Source: an uncultured Tessaracoccus sp. (lineage in GTDB: Bacteria > Actinomycetota > Actinomycetes > Propionibacteriales > Propionibacteriaceae). From it: 31,330 nt of DNA. Location: NCBI RefSeq assembly GCF_943914565.1, contig NZ_CALUCN010000023.1:1-31330 (forward strand), given 5' to 3'. A program made the position numbers and the translations under genes. Positions 7,559 to 15,007 of this stretch are shown here, in pieces (the first letter of the stretch is position 1; each line of letters opens with the position of its first letter). Below the pieces are notes generated by a model, which ran no database searches, was not told where the DNA came from, and was given only the letters and a program-made list of their open reading frames with translations.

Positions 7559-7644
7559 CCGGGCCCGGTGGCGCAGGTCCGCGGGGTGGTGGGGACTGGT
7601 GCCGCGCTGTTGCCGCACTGGTTGCGGGTGTACGGGCCGCAGTC

Positions 7645-8622
7645 TCAGCGCCGCGCGTCCGTGCGCAGTGCATTCGGGCCGCCGGAGACGTCATCGAGGG
7701 CGGAGACGATCGCGGGGACGAGGCGCTTGCCCTCGACGTCCATGAGCTCGTCGAGGTGCTCGACGGTGCGCGGGCCGACGAGCGCGGACGCCACCTGCGG
7801 CGCGTCGCGGACCCAGAGCAGCGCCACCTGCGCCGGCGTCAACCCGAGGCCCTGGGCAGCGTGCGCGACCGCGTCGCAGATCGCCACGGAGCGCGGCTGC
7901 AGGTAGGGCTCCAGGAACCACGCGAAGTGCTGCGACGCCGCCCGCGAGTCGCGGGGCACCTGGCCGCCGCGGTACTTGCCCGTGAGGGCCCCGCGTCCGA
8001 GCGCGCTCCACGCGAGCAACCCGAGTCCGTGGTGCCGCGCGGCCCCGACGACCTCGACCTCCGCCCGACGCGCGAGCAACGAGTACTCCACCTGCACGCT
8101 CGCGAGGTTGGCCCTCATCGGCACCGCGGCCTGCCACGTCGCCGCCGTGGCGGTCTGCCACCCGACGAAGTTCGAGACGCCCGCGTACCGCGCCATCCCG
8201 CGGCTGACGGCCGAGTCCACCGCCGCGAGGGTCTCCTCGAGCGGCGCATCGCCCCAGGCGTGCACTTGCCACAGATCCACGTAACTCGTGCCGAGGCGGC
8301 GCAGGGAGCGGTGGAGGTCGTCGAGCAGGGCGCCGCGGGAGGTGTCGATCACACGTCGGCCGTCGCGGACGACGAAGCCGGCCTTCGTCGCGATCACGAG
8401 CTCCTCGCGACGCAGCCCCTTGCGCATCGTCTCGCCGATGATCTTCTCCGCGATTCCCGCGCCGTAGGCCGGTGCGGTGTCGACGAGCGATCCGCCGCGG
8501 TCGACGAATGCGTGGAGCAACCGTCTCGCCGTCCCCGGGTCGACGTCGCGGCCCCACGCCATCGTCCCCAGCCCGACGGGGGAGACGGTGAGACCGGAGG
8601 CGCCGAGGGGTCGTTGTTCCAT
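7645..8622 (-). CDS. Aldo/keto reductase
   Basis: A 325-residue NADPH-dependent oxidoreductase with the (alpha/beta)8 aldo/keto reductase fold, acting on unknown carbonyl substrates in the cytoplasm. The catalytic tetrad is Asp48 and Tyr53 (VDTAPAYG), Lys80 (ATKAG) and His121 (WQVHAWG). GVSNF is the conserved strand motif, and SALGRGALTGKY leads into the cofactor-binding region. It resembles the YhdN/YccK-like group. The start is ATG 8622. There is no good Shine-Dalgarno, but TAGGCT sits 7 bases upstream, consistent with a leaderless message. It is followed by tRNA-Leu further downstream on the same strand. Its relation to neighbours is unclear. Confidence 0.9.
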   Translation of the reverse strand: MEQRPLGASGLTVSPVGLGTMAWGRDVDPGTARRLLHAFVDRGGSLVDTAPAYGAGIAEKIIGETMRKGLRREELVIATKAGFVVRDGRRVIDTSRGALLDDLHRSLRRLGTSYVDLWQVHAWGDAPLEETLAAVDSAVSRGMARYAGVSNFVGWQTATAATWQAAVPMRANLASVQVEYSLLARRAEVEVVGAARHHGLGLLAWSALGRGALTGKYRGGQVPRDSRAASQHFAWFLEPYLQPRSVAICDAVAHAAQGLGLTPAQVALLWVRDAPQVASALVGPRTVEHLDELMDVEGKRLVPAIVSALDDVSGGPNALRTDARR

Positions 8623-8629
8623 GTCCGAC

Positions 8630-8635
8630 AGCCTA
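8630..8635 (-). promoter_or_regulatory. -10 element TAGGCT of the aldo/keto reductase gene (leaderless)
   Basis: TAGGCT lies exactly 7 bases before the ATG at 8622, placing the transcription start at or next to the start codon. No Shine-Dalgarno is visible. Confidence 0.55.
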
Positions 8636-8647
8636 TGCCGACGTCGC

Positions 8648-9472
8648 TCAGGCGGTCAGCACGCCGCCCAGCAGCAGCGCCGCGACGAGCGCGGCGAGGC
8701 CGAGGCGGTACCACACGAACACCTGGAACGAGTGCGTCGAGATGTAGCGCAGCAGCCACGCGATCACCGCGTAGCCGATCACGAACGCGATCACGGTCGC
8801 GACGATCGTGGGGCCCCAGGCCACCGTCTGGTCGCCACCGATGTCCTTCAGCTTGTACAGGCCGGACCCGAACACCGCCGGCAGCGCGAGCAGGAACGCG
8901 TAGCGTGCCGCGTCCTCGCGGCGGTAGCCGAGGAACAGGCCACCGGCGATCGTCGCGCCCGAGCGGGACACGCCCGGCACGAGCGCGGCGGCCTGGAAGA
9001 AGCCGAGCGCGATGCCGTGGCCCCAGGTGAGTCGGTCGAGCGTGCGGGCGTTCTCCCCGCCGTGACGGTCCGCGACCGCCAGCACGATCGCAACGCCGGC
9101 GAGCATCGCGACGGTCACCCACAGGTTGCGCAGGCCGGCGTCGATCGCGCTCTCGAGCAGCAGCCCGAGCACGACGATGGGCAGGGACCCGATGATGACC
9201 AGCCAGCCCACGCGCACGTCGGGATCATCCTTCGGGTGCCTGCCGACGAGGGCCAGGCACCAGCGGTGGATGATGCGCGTGATGTCGCGCCAGAAGTAGA
9301 CGAGCACCGCGGTCTCGGTGCCGAGCTGCGTCACGGCGGTGAAGGCCGCGCCCGGGTCGCGGCCCTCGAAGAACAGCTGGCCGACGATCGAGACGTGTGC
9401 GCTCGACGAGATCGGGAGGAACTCGGTGAGTCCCTGCACGATCCCCAGGATGATGCCCTCGAGCCAGGTCAT
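8648..9472 (-). CDS. uppP: Undecaprenyl-diphosphatase UppP (BacA)
   Basis: A 274-residue polytopic membrane enzyme that dephosphorylates undecaprenyl diphosphate, recycling the lipid carrier for peptidoglycan and other wall polymers. It also confers bacitracin tolerance. The two active-site regions are clear: GLTEFLPISSSAH (14-26, Glu17 and His26) and VPGVSRSGATIAGG in the second half, with the essential Arg in SRSG. The start is ATG 9472, preceded by GGAAGGA. It reads divergently from the histidine phosphatase gene. The pairing of uppP with the phosphatase / DUF3090 / SCO1664 / mshC block is also familiar from mycobacteria. Confidence 0.96.
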   Translation of the reverse strand: MTWLEGIILGIVQGLTEFLPISSSAHVSIVGQLFFEGRDPGAAFTAVTQLGTETAVLVYFWRDITRIIHRWCLALVGRHPKDDPDVRVGWLVIIGSLPIVVLGLLLESAIDAGLRNLWVTVAMLAGVAIVLAVADRHGGENARTLDRLTWGHGIALGFFQAAALVPGVSRSGATIAGGLFLGYRREDAARYAFLLALPAVFGSGLYKLKDIGGDQTVAWGPTIVATVIAFVIGYAVIAWLLRYISTHSFQVFVWYRLGLAALVAALLLGGVLTA

Positions 9473-9563
9473 GGCTGGTCCTTCCCCTTCGGTGCCGGCC
9501 GCGGGTCACGGCCGCAGACACTGTACGCCCTCGTCGCGCATCCGGGCAGTTCACGCGGCCGGG

Positions 9564-9569
9564 TAGGTT
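9564..9569 (+). promoter_or_regulatory. -10 element TAGGTT of the histidine phosphatase gene (leaderless)
   Basis: TAGGTT lies exactly 7 bases before ATG 9577. There is no Shine-Dalgarno between them, so the transcript probably starts at the start codon. Confidence 0.55.
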
Positions 9570-9576
9570 TGGTGCC

Positions 9577-10212
9577 ATGACCGTCATGATCCTCATCCGC
9601 CACGGGCGCTCGACGGCGAACGCCCGTGGCGTGCTGGCCGGTCGCGGCGAGGGCGTGGCGCTCGACGAGCACGGGCGCGGTCAGGCCGCCGCGCTCCAGC
9701 CGGTGCTGGCCCACGTCGAGCACATCTACAGCTCCCCGATGGCGCGCTGCGTCGAGACGGCCGCGGGCGCCGGGTTCGCCGAGCCCCGCATCGTGGACGA
9801 CCTCAACGAGTGCGACTACGGGCACTGGACCGGCCAGTCGCTCGCGACGCTGCTCAGCGAGGAGCTCTGGGCCGAGATCCAGCGGGCGCCGTCGGCGGTC
9901 TCGTTCCCCGGCGGGGAGAGCATGCTCGCGATGCGGGAGCGCTGCGTCGCCGCGGTCCACGCCATCATCCGCCGGCACCCCGACGACGTCGTGGCGGTGT
10001 TCAGCCACGGCGACCCGATCAAGGCCATCCTCGCCGACGCCCTCGCGATGCCGTTCGACGAGTTCCAGCGCATCGACGTCGCCCCCGGCAGCGTCAGCGT
10101 CGTCGACTACTCCGGCGCCAAGCCCGTCGTGCGGCTCGTGGGCGGGTCCCCGGCGAGCGCCGTCTCCCTCACACCGCGCGGACACACCGTCGGCGGCAGC
10201 GATGGGGCGTAG
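9577..10212 (+). CDS. Histidine phosphatase family protein (MSMEG_4193-type putative phosphomutase)
   Basis: A 211-residue member of the phosphoglycerate-mutase-like histidine phosphatases. The phosphorylated His is His9 in LIRHGRS. Supporting residues are Arg57 (SSPMARCVET), Glu78 (LNECDYGHWTG) and the second catalytic His144 (VFSHGDPIKA). PGGES, typical of the family, lies at 111-115. It belongs to the actinobacterial subgroup called MSMEG_4193-type, which is regularly encoded beside DUF3090 and SCO1664-type proteins and mshC, exactly as here. The substrate is not known. A metabolic or protein phosphatase role is possible. The C-terminus after about 190 is variable. Confidence 0.9.
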   Translation: MTVMILIRHGRSTANARGVLAGRGEGVALDEHGRGQAAALQPVLAHVEHIYSSPMARCVETAAGAGFAEPRIVDDLNECDYGHWTGQSLATLLSEELWAEIQRAPSAVSFPGGESMLAMRERCVAAVHAIIRRHPDDVVAVFSHGDPIKAILADALAMPFDEFQRIDVAPGSVSVVDYSGAKPVVRLVGGSPASAVSLTPRGHTVGGSDGA

Positions 10213-10215
10213 GGT
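10210..10215 (+). promoter_or_regulatory. -10 element TAGGGT of the DUF3090 gene
   Basis: TAGGGT overlaps the stop codon of the phosphatase gene (10210-10212, TAG) and lies 6 bases before ATG 10222. The DUF3090 gene may therefore have its own leaderless transcript besides read-through. Confidence 0.45.
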
Positions 10216-10221
10216 GAACGC

Positions 10222-10740
10222 ATGCTGATGGAGTTTCGCCGACCGGACCGCTGCGTCGTCGGCACGGTCGGGGAGCCCGGCAACCGGTTGTTCCTCATCC
10301 AGGTCGCGCAGGGCAGCAGGATCGCCGCCGTCGCGCTCGAGAAGGAGCAGGCGCAGCTGATCGGGCGCCGCATCGCGGAGATCCTCGACCAGCTCGTCGC
10401 CCTCGGCGCTCCCGTCCCCGAGGCGTTCGAACCGCGCGACCTCGGGCCCCTCGACGCACCCGTCGAGATCGACTTCCGTGCCGGCGCGATCGGGCTGGCC
10501 TGGGACGCCGGCCAGACGGCGGTCCAACTCGAGCTGTTCCCCACCGACGGATTCGTCTCCGACGAGGGCACGCTCGTGCAGATCTGGCTCACCCCCGTGC
10601 AGGCCCGCGAGTTCGCCGGCCGCACCGAACAGATCGTCGCCTCCGGCCGGCCCGCCTGCCCGGTCTGCGCGCAGCCGCTCGGGCCGCACGGCCACATCTG
10701 CCCGCGAGCCAACGGCTACCGCCGTACGCTGAGGGCCTGA
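10222..10740 (+). CDS. DUF3090 family protein with C-terminal zinc-binding knuckle
   Basis: A 172-residue protein of the actinobacterial DUF3090 family; its molecular function is unknown. The first 140 residues look like a compact alpha/beta domain (GEPGNRLFLIQVAQG, then EKEQAQLIGRRIAEIL). The C-terminus carries Cys146, Cys149, His156, His158 and Cys160 (CPVCAQPLGPHGHICPRANG), which look like a small zinc site. It lies between a histidine phosphatase and a kinase-like protein, 9 bases after the first and 2 bases before the second. It may be an adaptor for them (inference). Length is normal for the family as I remember it. Confidence 0.9.
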   Translation: MLMEFRRPDRCVVGTVGEPGNRLFLIQVAQGSRIAAVALEKEQAQLIGRRIAEILDQLVALGAPVPEAFEPRDLGPLDAPVEIDFRAGAIGLAWDAGQTAVQLELFPTDGFVSDEGTLVQIWLTPVQAREFAGRTEQIVASGRPACPVCAQPLGPHGHICPRANGYRRTLRA

Positions 10741-10742
10741 CA

Positions 10743-11468
10743 ATGGAGATGGTCCGCGTGCTCGGGCGCATGCTCGGCGCGTCGAACCAGACGTTCCTCG
10801 CCGAGGACGCGGACGGCACCCGCTGGGTCTACAAGCCGGCAGCGGGGGAGCGGCGCCTGTGGGACTTCCCCGACGGGCCCCTGGGCCGCCGCGAGGTCGC
10901 TGCCCACGCGCTCGCCCGCCACCTCCGGATCGCGACGGTGCCCGAGACCGTCTGGGGCGACGGACCGCTGGGTGAGGGCTCACTGCAACGGTTCGTCGAC
11001 GGTCGCCCCACCGATCTCGTCGACGTGGTCGCGCCCGAGTCCGTCACCGAGCGTTGGCTGCCCGTCGCGACTGGCCTCGACGCCCACGGCGCCCCCGTCG
11101 CGCTCGTGCACGCCGATGACCCCGCCCTGCGCGAGGTGGCGCTGCTCGACGTGCTGCTCAACAACTCCGACCGCAAGGGCGGCCACCTCCTCGACACCGA
11201 CGACGGGCTGGTCGCGATCGACCACGGTGTCTCCCTGCACGTCGACTGGAAGCTGCGCACGGTGCTGTGGGGGTTCGCGGGCGAGCCGCTCACCGACGCC
11301 GAACTGGCCGTGGCCCGCCGGGCGGCAGCCATCGTCGGGCCCCTCTCCGACGGGCTGCACGACGACGAGTGGGCGGCCGTCGTGGTCCGGGCCGAGGCGC
11401 TCGTGGCCGACGGGCTGTTCCCCGCGCCCAGCCCCGGGTGGCCGCCGATCCCGTGGCCACCGTTCTGA
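10743..11468 (+). CDS. SCO1664 family protein, PI3/PI4-kinase-like fold
   Basis: A 241-residue protein of the SCO1664 family. Its pattern resembles an atypical kinase (PI3/4-kinase or HipA-like): Lys31 in WVYKP, Glu51 in GRREVAAHALA, a catalytic-loop-like NNSDRKGGH (140-148, Asp143) and a metal-site-like IDHG (159-162, Asp160). The C-terminus is Pro-rich (SPGWPPIPWPPF). Kinase activity is inferred from these residues and has not been shown for this protein. ATG 10743 follows the DUF3090 stop by 2 bases, so it is translationally coupled. A phosphatase, a zinc protein and a kinase-like protein encoded together beside mshC suggest a phosphorylation-based function linked to thiol metabolism. Confidence 0.88.
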   Translation: MEMVRVLGRMLGASNQTFLAEDADGTRWVYKPAAGERRLWDFPDGPLGRREVAAHALARHLRIATVPETVWGDGPLGEGSLQRFVDGRPTDLVDVVAPESVTERWLPVATGLDAHGAPVALVHADDPALREVALLDVLLNNSDRKGGHLLDTDDGLVAIDHGVSLHVDWKLRTVLWGFAGEPLTDAELAVARRAAAIVGPLSDGLHDDEWAAVVVRAEALVADGLFPAPSPGWPPIPWPPF

Positions 11469-11514
11469 GTCGGTGGGGGCCGTGGCCACCGGAAACGCCC
11501 ACGTCGAACTGAGG

Positions 11515-11520
11515 TAGATT
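11515..11520 (+). promoter_or_regulatory. -10 element TAGATT of mshC (leaderless)
   Basis: TAGATT lies 7 bases before ATG 11528. It also argues against the in-frame TTG at 11519 as the start, because that codon is part of this element. Confidence 0.55.
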
Positions 11521-11527
11521 GGGCGCC

Positions 11528-12790
11528 ATGTACTCGTGGGCCCCCGTCACCGTGCCAGGCCTGCCCCCCTCGCCGGGGGCACCCGACCGGCTCCGTCTGT
11601 TCGACACCGCGACCGGGGAGCTCGTGCCCGCCGGCCCCGAGGAAGGCACTGCGAGGCTCTACGTCTGCGGCATCACCCCCTACGACGCCACGCACCTGGG
11701 CCACGCCGCGACGTACCTCGCCTTCGACCTCGTGCAGCGCCAGTGGCTGGACCTGGGTCTCGAGGTCAACGTCACCCAGAACGTCACCGACGTCGACGAC
11801 CCGCTGCTCGAACGCGCTGCCGCCACGGGGCAGGACTGGGACGAGCTCGCCGCCGACCAGATCGAGCTGTTCCGCACCGACATGGAGGCGCTGCGCGTGC
11901 TGCCGCCCACCCACTACGTGGGCGCGGTGGAGTCGATCGGCCTCGTCGCCGACCTCGTCGAACAGCTCGACGGCACCGGGTACGTCTACCGGATCGACGA
12001 CCCGGAACACCCCGACTGGTACTTCCGCACCCACCGCGCGCCCGGCTTCGGCGACGTCTCCGGGCTCGACGAGGAGTCGATGGTCGCAAGCTTCCGCGAC
12101 AACGGCGGCGACCCGGACCGGCCCGGCAAGGACCACCCCTTGGACGCGCTGCTGTGGCGGCAGGCCCGCGACGGGGAACCGGCCTGGGAGTCCCGCCTCG
12201 GCCCCGGACGACCCGGCTGGCACGTCGAGTGCGTCGCGATCGCGATGCAGCACCTCGGCCCCCACTTCGATGTCCAGGGAGGCGGCCGCGACCTCGTGTT
12301 CCCGCACCACGAGATGTGCGCGGCGGAGGCCCGCGCGCTCACCGGCGAGCCGCTCGCGAAGGCCTACCACCACGTCGGGCTCGTTGGGCTCGACGGGGAG
12401 AAGATGAGCAAGTCGAAGGGCAACCTCGAGCTCGTCTCGCGGCTGCGACGCGAGGGCGCCGACCCGATGGCGGTGCGCCTGGCGATGCTCGCGCAACCCC
12501 ACCGGGCCGACTGGGAGTGGAGCCCGCGGCTGCTCGACGAGGCCCGGGCCCGCCTCGAACGCTGGCGCGCCGTGCGCAACGACCCCGCGGCGCTGCCCTT
12601 CGACGAGACCCTCGCCCAGGTGCGCACCGCGCTGCGCACTGACCTCGACGCCCCGGCGGCCATCGCGGCCGTCGACGCGTGGGTCGCCGCCTCGCAGGCG
12701 GTGGACGGCGACGACACCGGGGCCGTGGGACTGATGACCGACGCCGTGGACGCCCTGCTGGGCATCCGGCTTGGAGGAGGAGACGAATGA
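11528..12790 (+). CDS. mshC: Cysteine--1-D-myo-inosityl 2-amino-2-deoxy-alpha-D-glucopyranoside ligase (mycothiol synthesis)
   Basis: A 420-residue cytoplasmic ligase that activates cysteine with ATP and joins it to GlcN-Ins, the third step of mycothiol synthesis. It is a class I tRNA-synthetase-like enzyme related to CysS. It has HIGH as HLGH (56-59) and KMSKS intact (292-296). The zinc-site Cys47 is in LYVCGITPYD, and further ligands are probably in GWHVECVAIAMQHLG and FPHHEMC. It is distinguished from CysS by the MshC-type N-terminus MYSWAPVTVPGLP and the shorter C-terminus. An upstream in-frame TTG (11519) was rejected. It overlaps hisE by 4 bases (ATGA). Mycothiol is the actinobacterial redox thiol. 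Confidence 0.95.
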   Translation: MYSWAPVTVPGLPPSPGAPDRLRLFDTATGELVPAGPEEGTARLYVCGITPYDATHLGHAATYLAFDLVQRQWLDLGLEVNVTQNVTDVDDPLLERAAATGQDWDELAADQIELFRTDMEALRVLPPTHYVGAVESIGLVADLVEQLDGTGYVYRIDDPEHPDWYFRTHRAPGFGDVSGLDEESMVASFRDNGGDPDRPGKDHPLDALLWRQARDGEPAWESRLGPGRPGWHVECVAIAMQHLGPHFDVQGGGRDLVFPHHEMCAAEARALTGEPLAKAYHHVGLVGLDGEKMSKSKGNLELVSRLRREGADPMAVRLAMLAQPHRADWEWSPRLLDEARARLERWRAVRNDPAALPFDETLAQVRTALRTDLDAPAAIAAVDAWVAASQAVDGDDTGAVGLMTDAVDALLGIRLGGGDE

Positions 12791-13050
12791 AGACGTTCGA
12801 CGAACTGTTCGCGCAGCTCACCGAGACGGCCGCCACGCGCCCGGAGGGCTCCGGCACCGTCGCCCGGCTCGACGCCGGCGTGCACGCGATTGGCAAGAAG
12901 GTCGTCGAGGAGGCCGCCGAGGTCTGGATGGCGGCCGAGTACGAGACGCGCGACGAGGCGGCCGAGGAGATCAGCCAGCTGCTCTACCACTGCCAGGTGA
13001 TGATGCTCGCGCTGGACCTGACCCTCGACGACGTCTACCGTCACCTCTGA
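12787..13050 (+). CDS. hisE: Phosphoribosyl-ATP diphosphatase
   Basis: An 87-residue all-alpha MazG-like pyrophosphohydrolase that converts phosphoribosyl-ATP to phosphoribosyl-AMP, the second step of histidine synthesis. The metal-binding acidic helices are GKKVVEEAAEV (36-46) and RDEAAEEISQLLYH (55-68). Here it is a stand-alone enzyme, not fused to HisI. ATG 12787 overlaps the mshC stop (ATGA) and has GGAGGAGGAG about 6 bases upstream, inside the end of mshC. It is followed by hisG after 26 bases. The remaining his genes are not in this window. Confidence 0.95.
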   Translation: MKTFDELFAQLTETAATRPEGSGTVARLDAGVHAIGKKVVEEAAEVWMAAEYETRDEAAEEISQLLYHCQVMMLALDLTLDDVYRHL

Positions 13051-13076
13051 ACCCACCCACCAAGGACTGAATCCCT

Positions 13077-13937
13077 GTGACAGAACCACTGCTCAAGGTC
13101 GCCGTGCCCAACAAGGGCGCCCTCTCGGAGGCCGCCCGCACGATGCTCACCAGCGCCGGCTACCGCCAACGCTCCGACGCGAAGGAGCTCACGCTCATCG
13201 ACCCGGACCACCAGGTGGAGTTCTACTACCTGCGCCCGCGCGACATCGCCATCTACGTCGGCCGTGGTGACCTGGACCTCGGCATCACCGGCCGCGACAT
13301 GCTGCTCGACTCGCGCGCCGCCGCGACGGAGATCATGGGCCTGGGCTTCGGGGGTTCGACGTTCCGGCTCGCCGGTCCCGCCGGCGCCGGCCTCGACGTC
13401 GCGAAGCTCGAGGGCCTCCGCATCGCGACGAGCTACCCCGGCCTGCTCGGCGCCTACCTCGACGAGCAGGGCATCCACGCCGACCTCGTCGAGCTCGACG
13501 GCGCGGTGGAGTCCGCGATCCGTCTCGGCGTGGCCGACGTGGTGGCCGACGTCGTCGACACCGGCACGACCCTGCGCAAGGCCGGCCTCGAGCTGTTCGG
13601 CGACCCGATCTGCGTCTCGGAGGCCGTGCTCGTGGAACGCGAGGGCAACGGCGGCAACGCCGCGGCCGTCGACGCGCTCACGACCAGGCTGCGGTCGGTC
13701 ATGGTCGCGCAGAACTACTGCATGATGGACTACAACGTCGCCGCCGACGACCTCGACGCGACGCTCGAGCTCGCGCCCGGCGTCGACGGCCCCACCGTGA
13801 GCTCGCTCGCGAAGGACGGCTGGTACGCGGTGCGCGCGCTCGTGCCGCGCAAGGGCGCCCACCTGCTCATGGACCAGCTCTACGACGCCGGCGCCCGCGG
13901 CATCCTGCTGACCGAACTGGTGGCATGCCGACTGTGA
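13077..13937 (+). CDS. hisG: ATP phosphoribosyltransferase, long form
   Basis: A 286-residue enzyme catalysing the first, feedback-regulated step of histidine synthesis (ATP + PRPP). The two-lobed catalytic part includes RDIAIYVGRGDLDLGITGRD and the PRPP-binding motif VADVVADVVDTGTTLRKAG (152-170). The C-terminal 75 or so residues form the ACT-like regulatory domain that binds histidine (DGPTVSSLAKDGWYAVRALV). No HisZ partner is therefore needed. The start is GTG 13077, with AAGGA 10 bases upstream. It pairs with hisE. The next gene overlaps its 3' end. Confidence 0.95.
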   Translation: MTEPLLKVAVPNKGALSEAARTMLTSAGYRQRSDAKELTLIDPDHQVEFYYLRPRDIAIYVGRGDLDLGITGRDMLLDSRAAATEIMGLGFGGSTFRLAGPAGAGLDVAKLEGLRIATSYPGLLGAYLDEQGIHADLVELDGAVESAIRLGVADVVADVVDTGTTLRKAGLELFGDPICVSEAVLVEREGNGGNAAAVDALTTRLRSVMVAQNYCMMDYNVAADDLDATLELAPGVDGPTVSSLAKDGWYAVRALVPRKGAHLLMDQLYDAGARGILLTELVACRL

Positions 13938-14452
13938 GCGACACACCGAAGCCCCCGTCGGAGCCCGGAGGGGAGCCCGAACGGCTCAGCTACGTGAGCA
14001 TCCCGGTGCTCGCGACGTCGCTGGCGCTGTCGATGCTGCTCCTGGCCGGCGCGCTGTACTTCTGGTACGTCCTCGGGCCCGACGTCCGCGCACGCGTCAC
14101 GATGCCGCAGGCCGCCACGCTGCTCGTGTTCGTGATCGTGATGGTGGCGATCATGCTGGGCGTCGGGTACTCCCGGCTCTGGGCCGGCGACGGCGAGGTG
14201 GTGGTGCGCAACGGGCCGTTCATCAAGCACTACCCCGTGGAGCGCATCGCGGGTCTCCGGCTGCGCAAGGGCGACGCGTGGGCCTACCTGCTGGTGAAGG
14301 ACCCGGACAGCGAGACCGGTCTGCGTCGTCGCGCGGTGCTCGCGATCCAGTCGATCGAGGGGGAGGGCGCGGGCCGCAAGGTCCGCGAGTTGCGGCGGTG
14401 GCTCAAGGCCAACGGGGCGACGAGCGCCGACGTGCGCGGCGACCTCACATGA
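13925..14452 (+). CDS. Small membrane protein, PH-domain-like (downstream of hisG)
   Basis: A 175-residue protein with two hydrophobic segments (about 28-53 and 60-84) followed by a basic beta-rich region (GDGEVVVRNGPFIKHYPVER onward) that resembles the bacterial PH-like domains often found after hisG in actinomycetes. Function is unknown. Start choice is uncertain. ATG 13925 lies within hisG. GTG 13934 would give the GTGA overlap with the hisG stop seen at many junctions here, and a 172-residue product. Neither has a clear Shine-Dalgarno. The 3' end overlaps the convergent membrane-protein gene by 8 bases. Confidence 0.8.
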   Translation: MPTVSDTPKPPSEPGGEPERLSYVSIPVLATSLALSMLLLAGALYFWYVLGPDVRARVTMPQAATLLVFVIVMVAIMLGVGYSRLWAGDGEVVVRNGPFIKHYPVERIAGLRLRKGDAWAYLLVKDPDSETGLRRRAVLAIQSIEGEGAGRKVRELRRWLKANGATSADVRGDLT

Positions 14453-14948
14453 TGCCGCGCCGCTTCAGCAGCGCCTCGATCTCCCGGTCCTCGTCGGTCA
14501 GCCCGTCCTTGCCCGGCCGGGCGCCGCTGTTCGCCTGCTGACGCGGAGCCGACTGCTGCTGGCCGCCCTTGCCCCCAGCGCCGATCCCGGTGCGCGCGCC
14601 GCCGCCGACTGGTCGTCGGGCGTCCGTGCGCTGTGGCGCAGCAGCCTCCGCCTTGGGCCCGCCGGGAAGGAACGCCGCGACGAGCGCGAGCAGCAGCCCC
14701 GCGCCGGCCAGCGACGCGCCCCAGACCGTCTGCGTGTCCCACGTCGTGCGCTCGAACCAGTGCACAAGGCTCATGATCCCGTTCACCGCCAGGTCGATCA
14801 CCCCGACGAGGTACAGACCGAGTGGGACGAGCAGCCAGCCCAGCGCCCCCACGAGCGGCCGGGCGCGGCGGCTGCGTGCCCAGAGTCCGACGCCGATGGC
14901 GAGGACGAGGGCCATGACGACGATGGTCACGAGCAGGCTGGTGGTCAT
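14445..14948 (-). CDS. Uncharacterised three-helix membrane protein with charged C-terminal tail
   Basis: A 167-residue protein I cannot name. Residues 4-22, about 33-56 and about 77-95 are hydrophobic enough to span the membrane. Then comes a flexible Gly/Ala/Gln-rich stretch (GGGARTGIGAGGKGGQQQ) and a charged ending, DEDREIEALLKRRGIM, which looks like a short conserved helix. The first 95 residues suggest a small integral membrane protein with the tail in the cytoplasm. ATG 14948 has GAGACT 7 bases upstream, fitting the leaderless pattern. It is divergent from the SseB-like gene and convergent with the membrane protein after hisG. Confidence 0.75.
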   Translation of the reverse strand: MTTSLLVTIVVMALVLAIGVGLWARSRRARPLVGALGWLLVPLGLYLVGVIDLAVNGIMSLVHWFERTTWDTQTVWGASLAGAGLLLALVAAFLPGGPKAEAAAPQRTDARRPVGGGARTGIGAGGKGGQQQSAPRQQANSGARPGKDGLTDEDREIEALLKRRGIM

Positions 14949-14955
14949 GACACCC

Positions 14956-14961
14956 AGTCTC
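14956..14961 (-). promoter_or_regulatory. Weak -10 element GAGACT of the minus-strand membrane-protein gene
   Basis: GAGACT lies 7 bases before ATG 14948. It keeps the A at position 2 and the T at position 6 of the -10 but lacks the first T, so it is a weaker case than the others. Confidence 0.35.
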
Positions 14962-14994
14962 GCACAACCGGGGTGTGCCGAACCGACGTCGCAG

Positions 14995-15000
14995 TAGGGT
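14995..15000 (+). promoter_or_regulatory. -10 element TAGGGT of the SseB-like gene (leaderless)
   Basis: TAGGGT lies 7 bases before ATG 15008 with no Shine-Dalgarno. It also disfavours the upstream in-frame start at 14975. Confidence 0.55.
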
Positions 15001-15007
15001 GGCGCGC

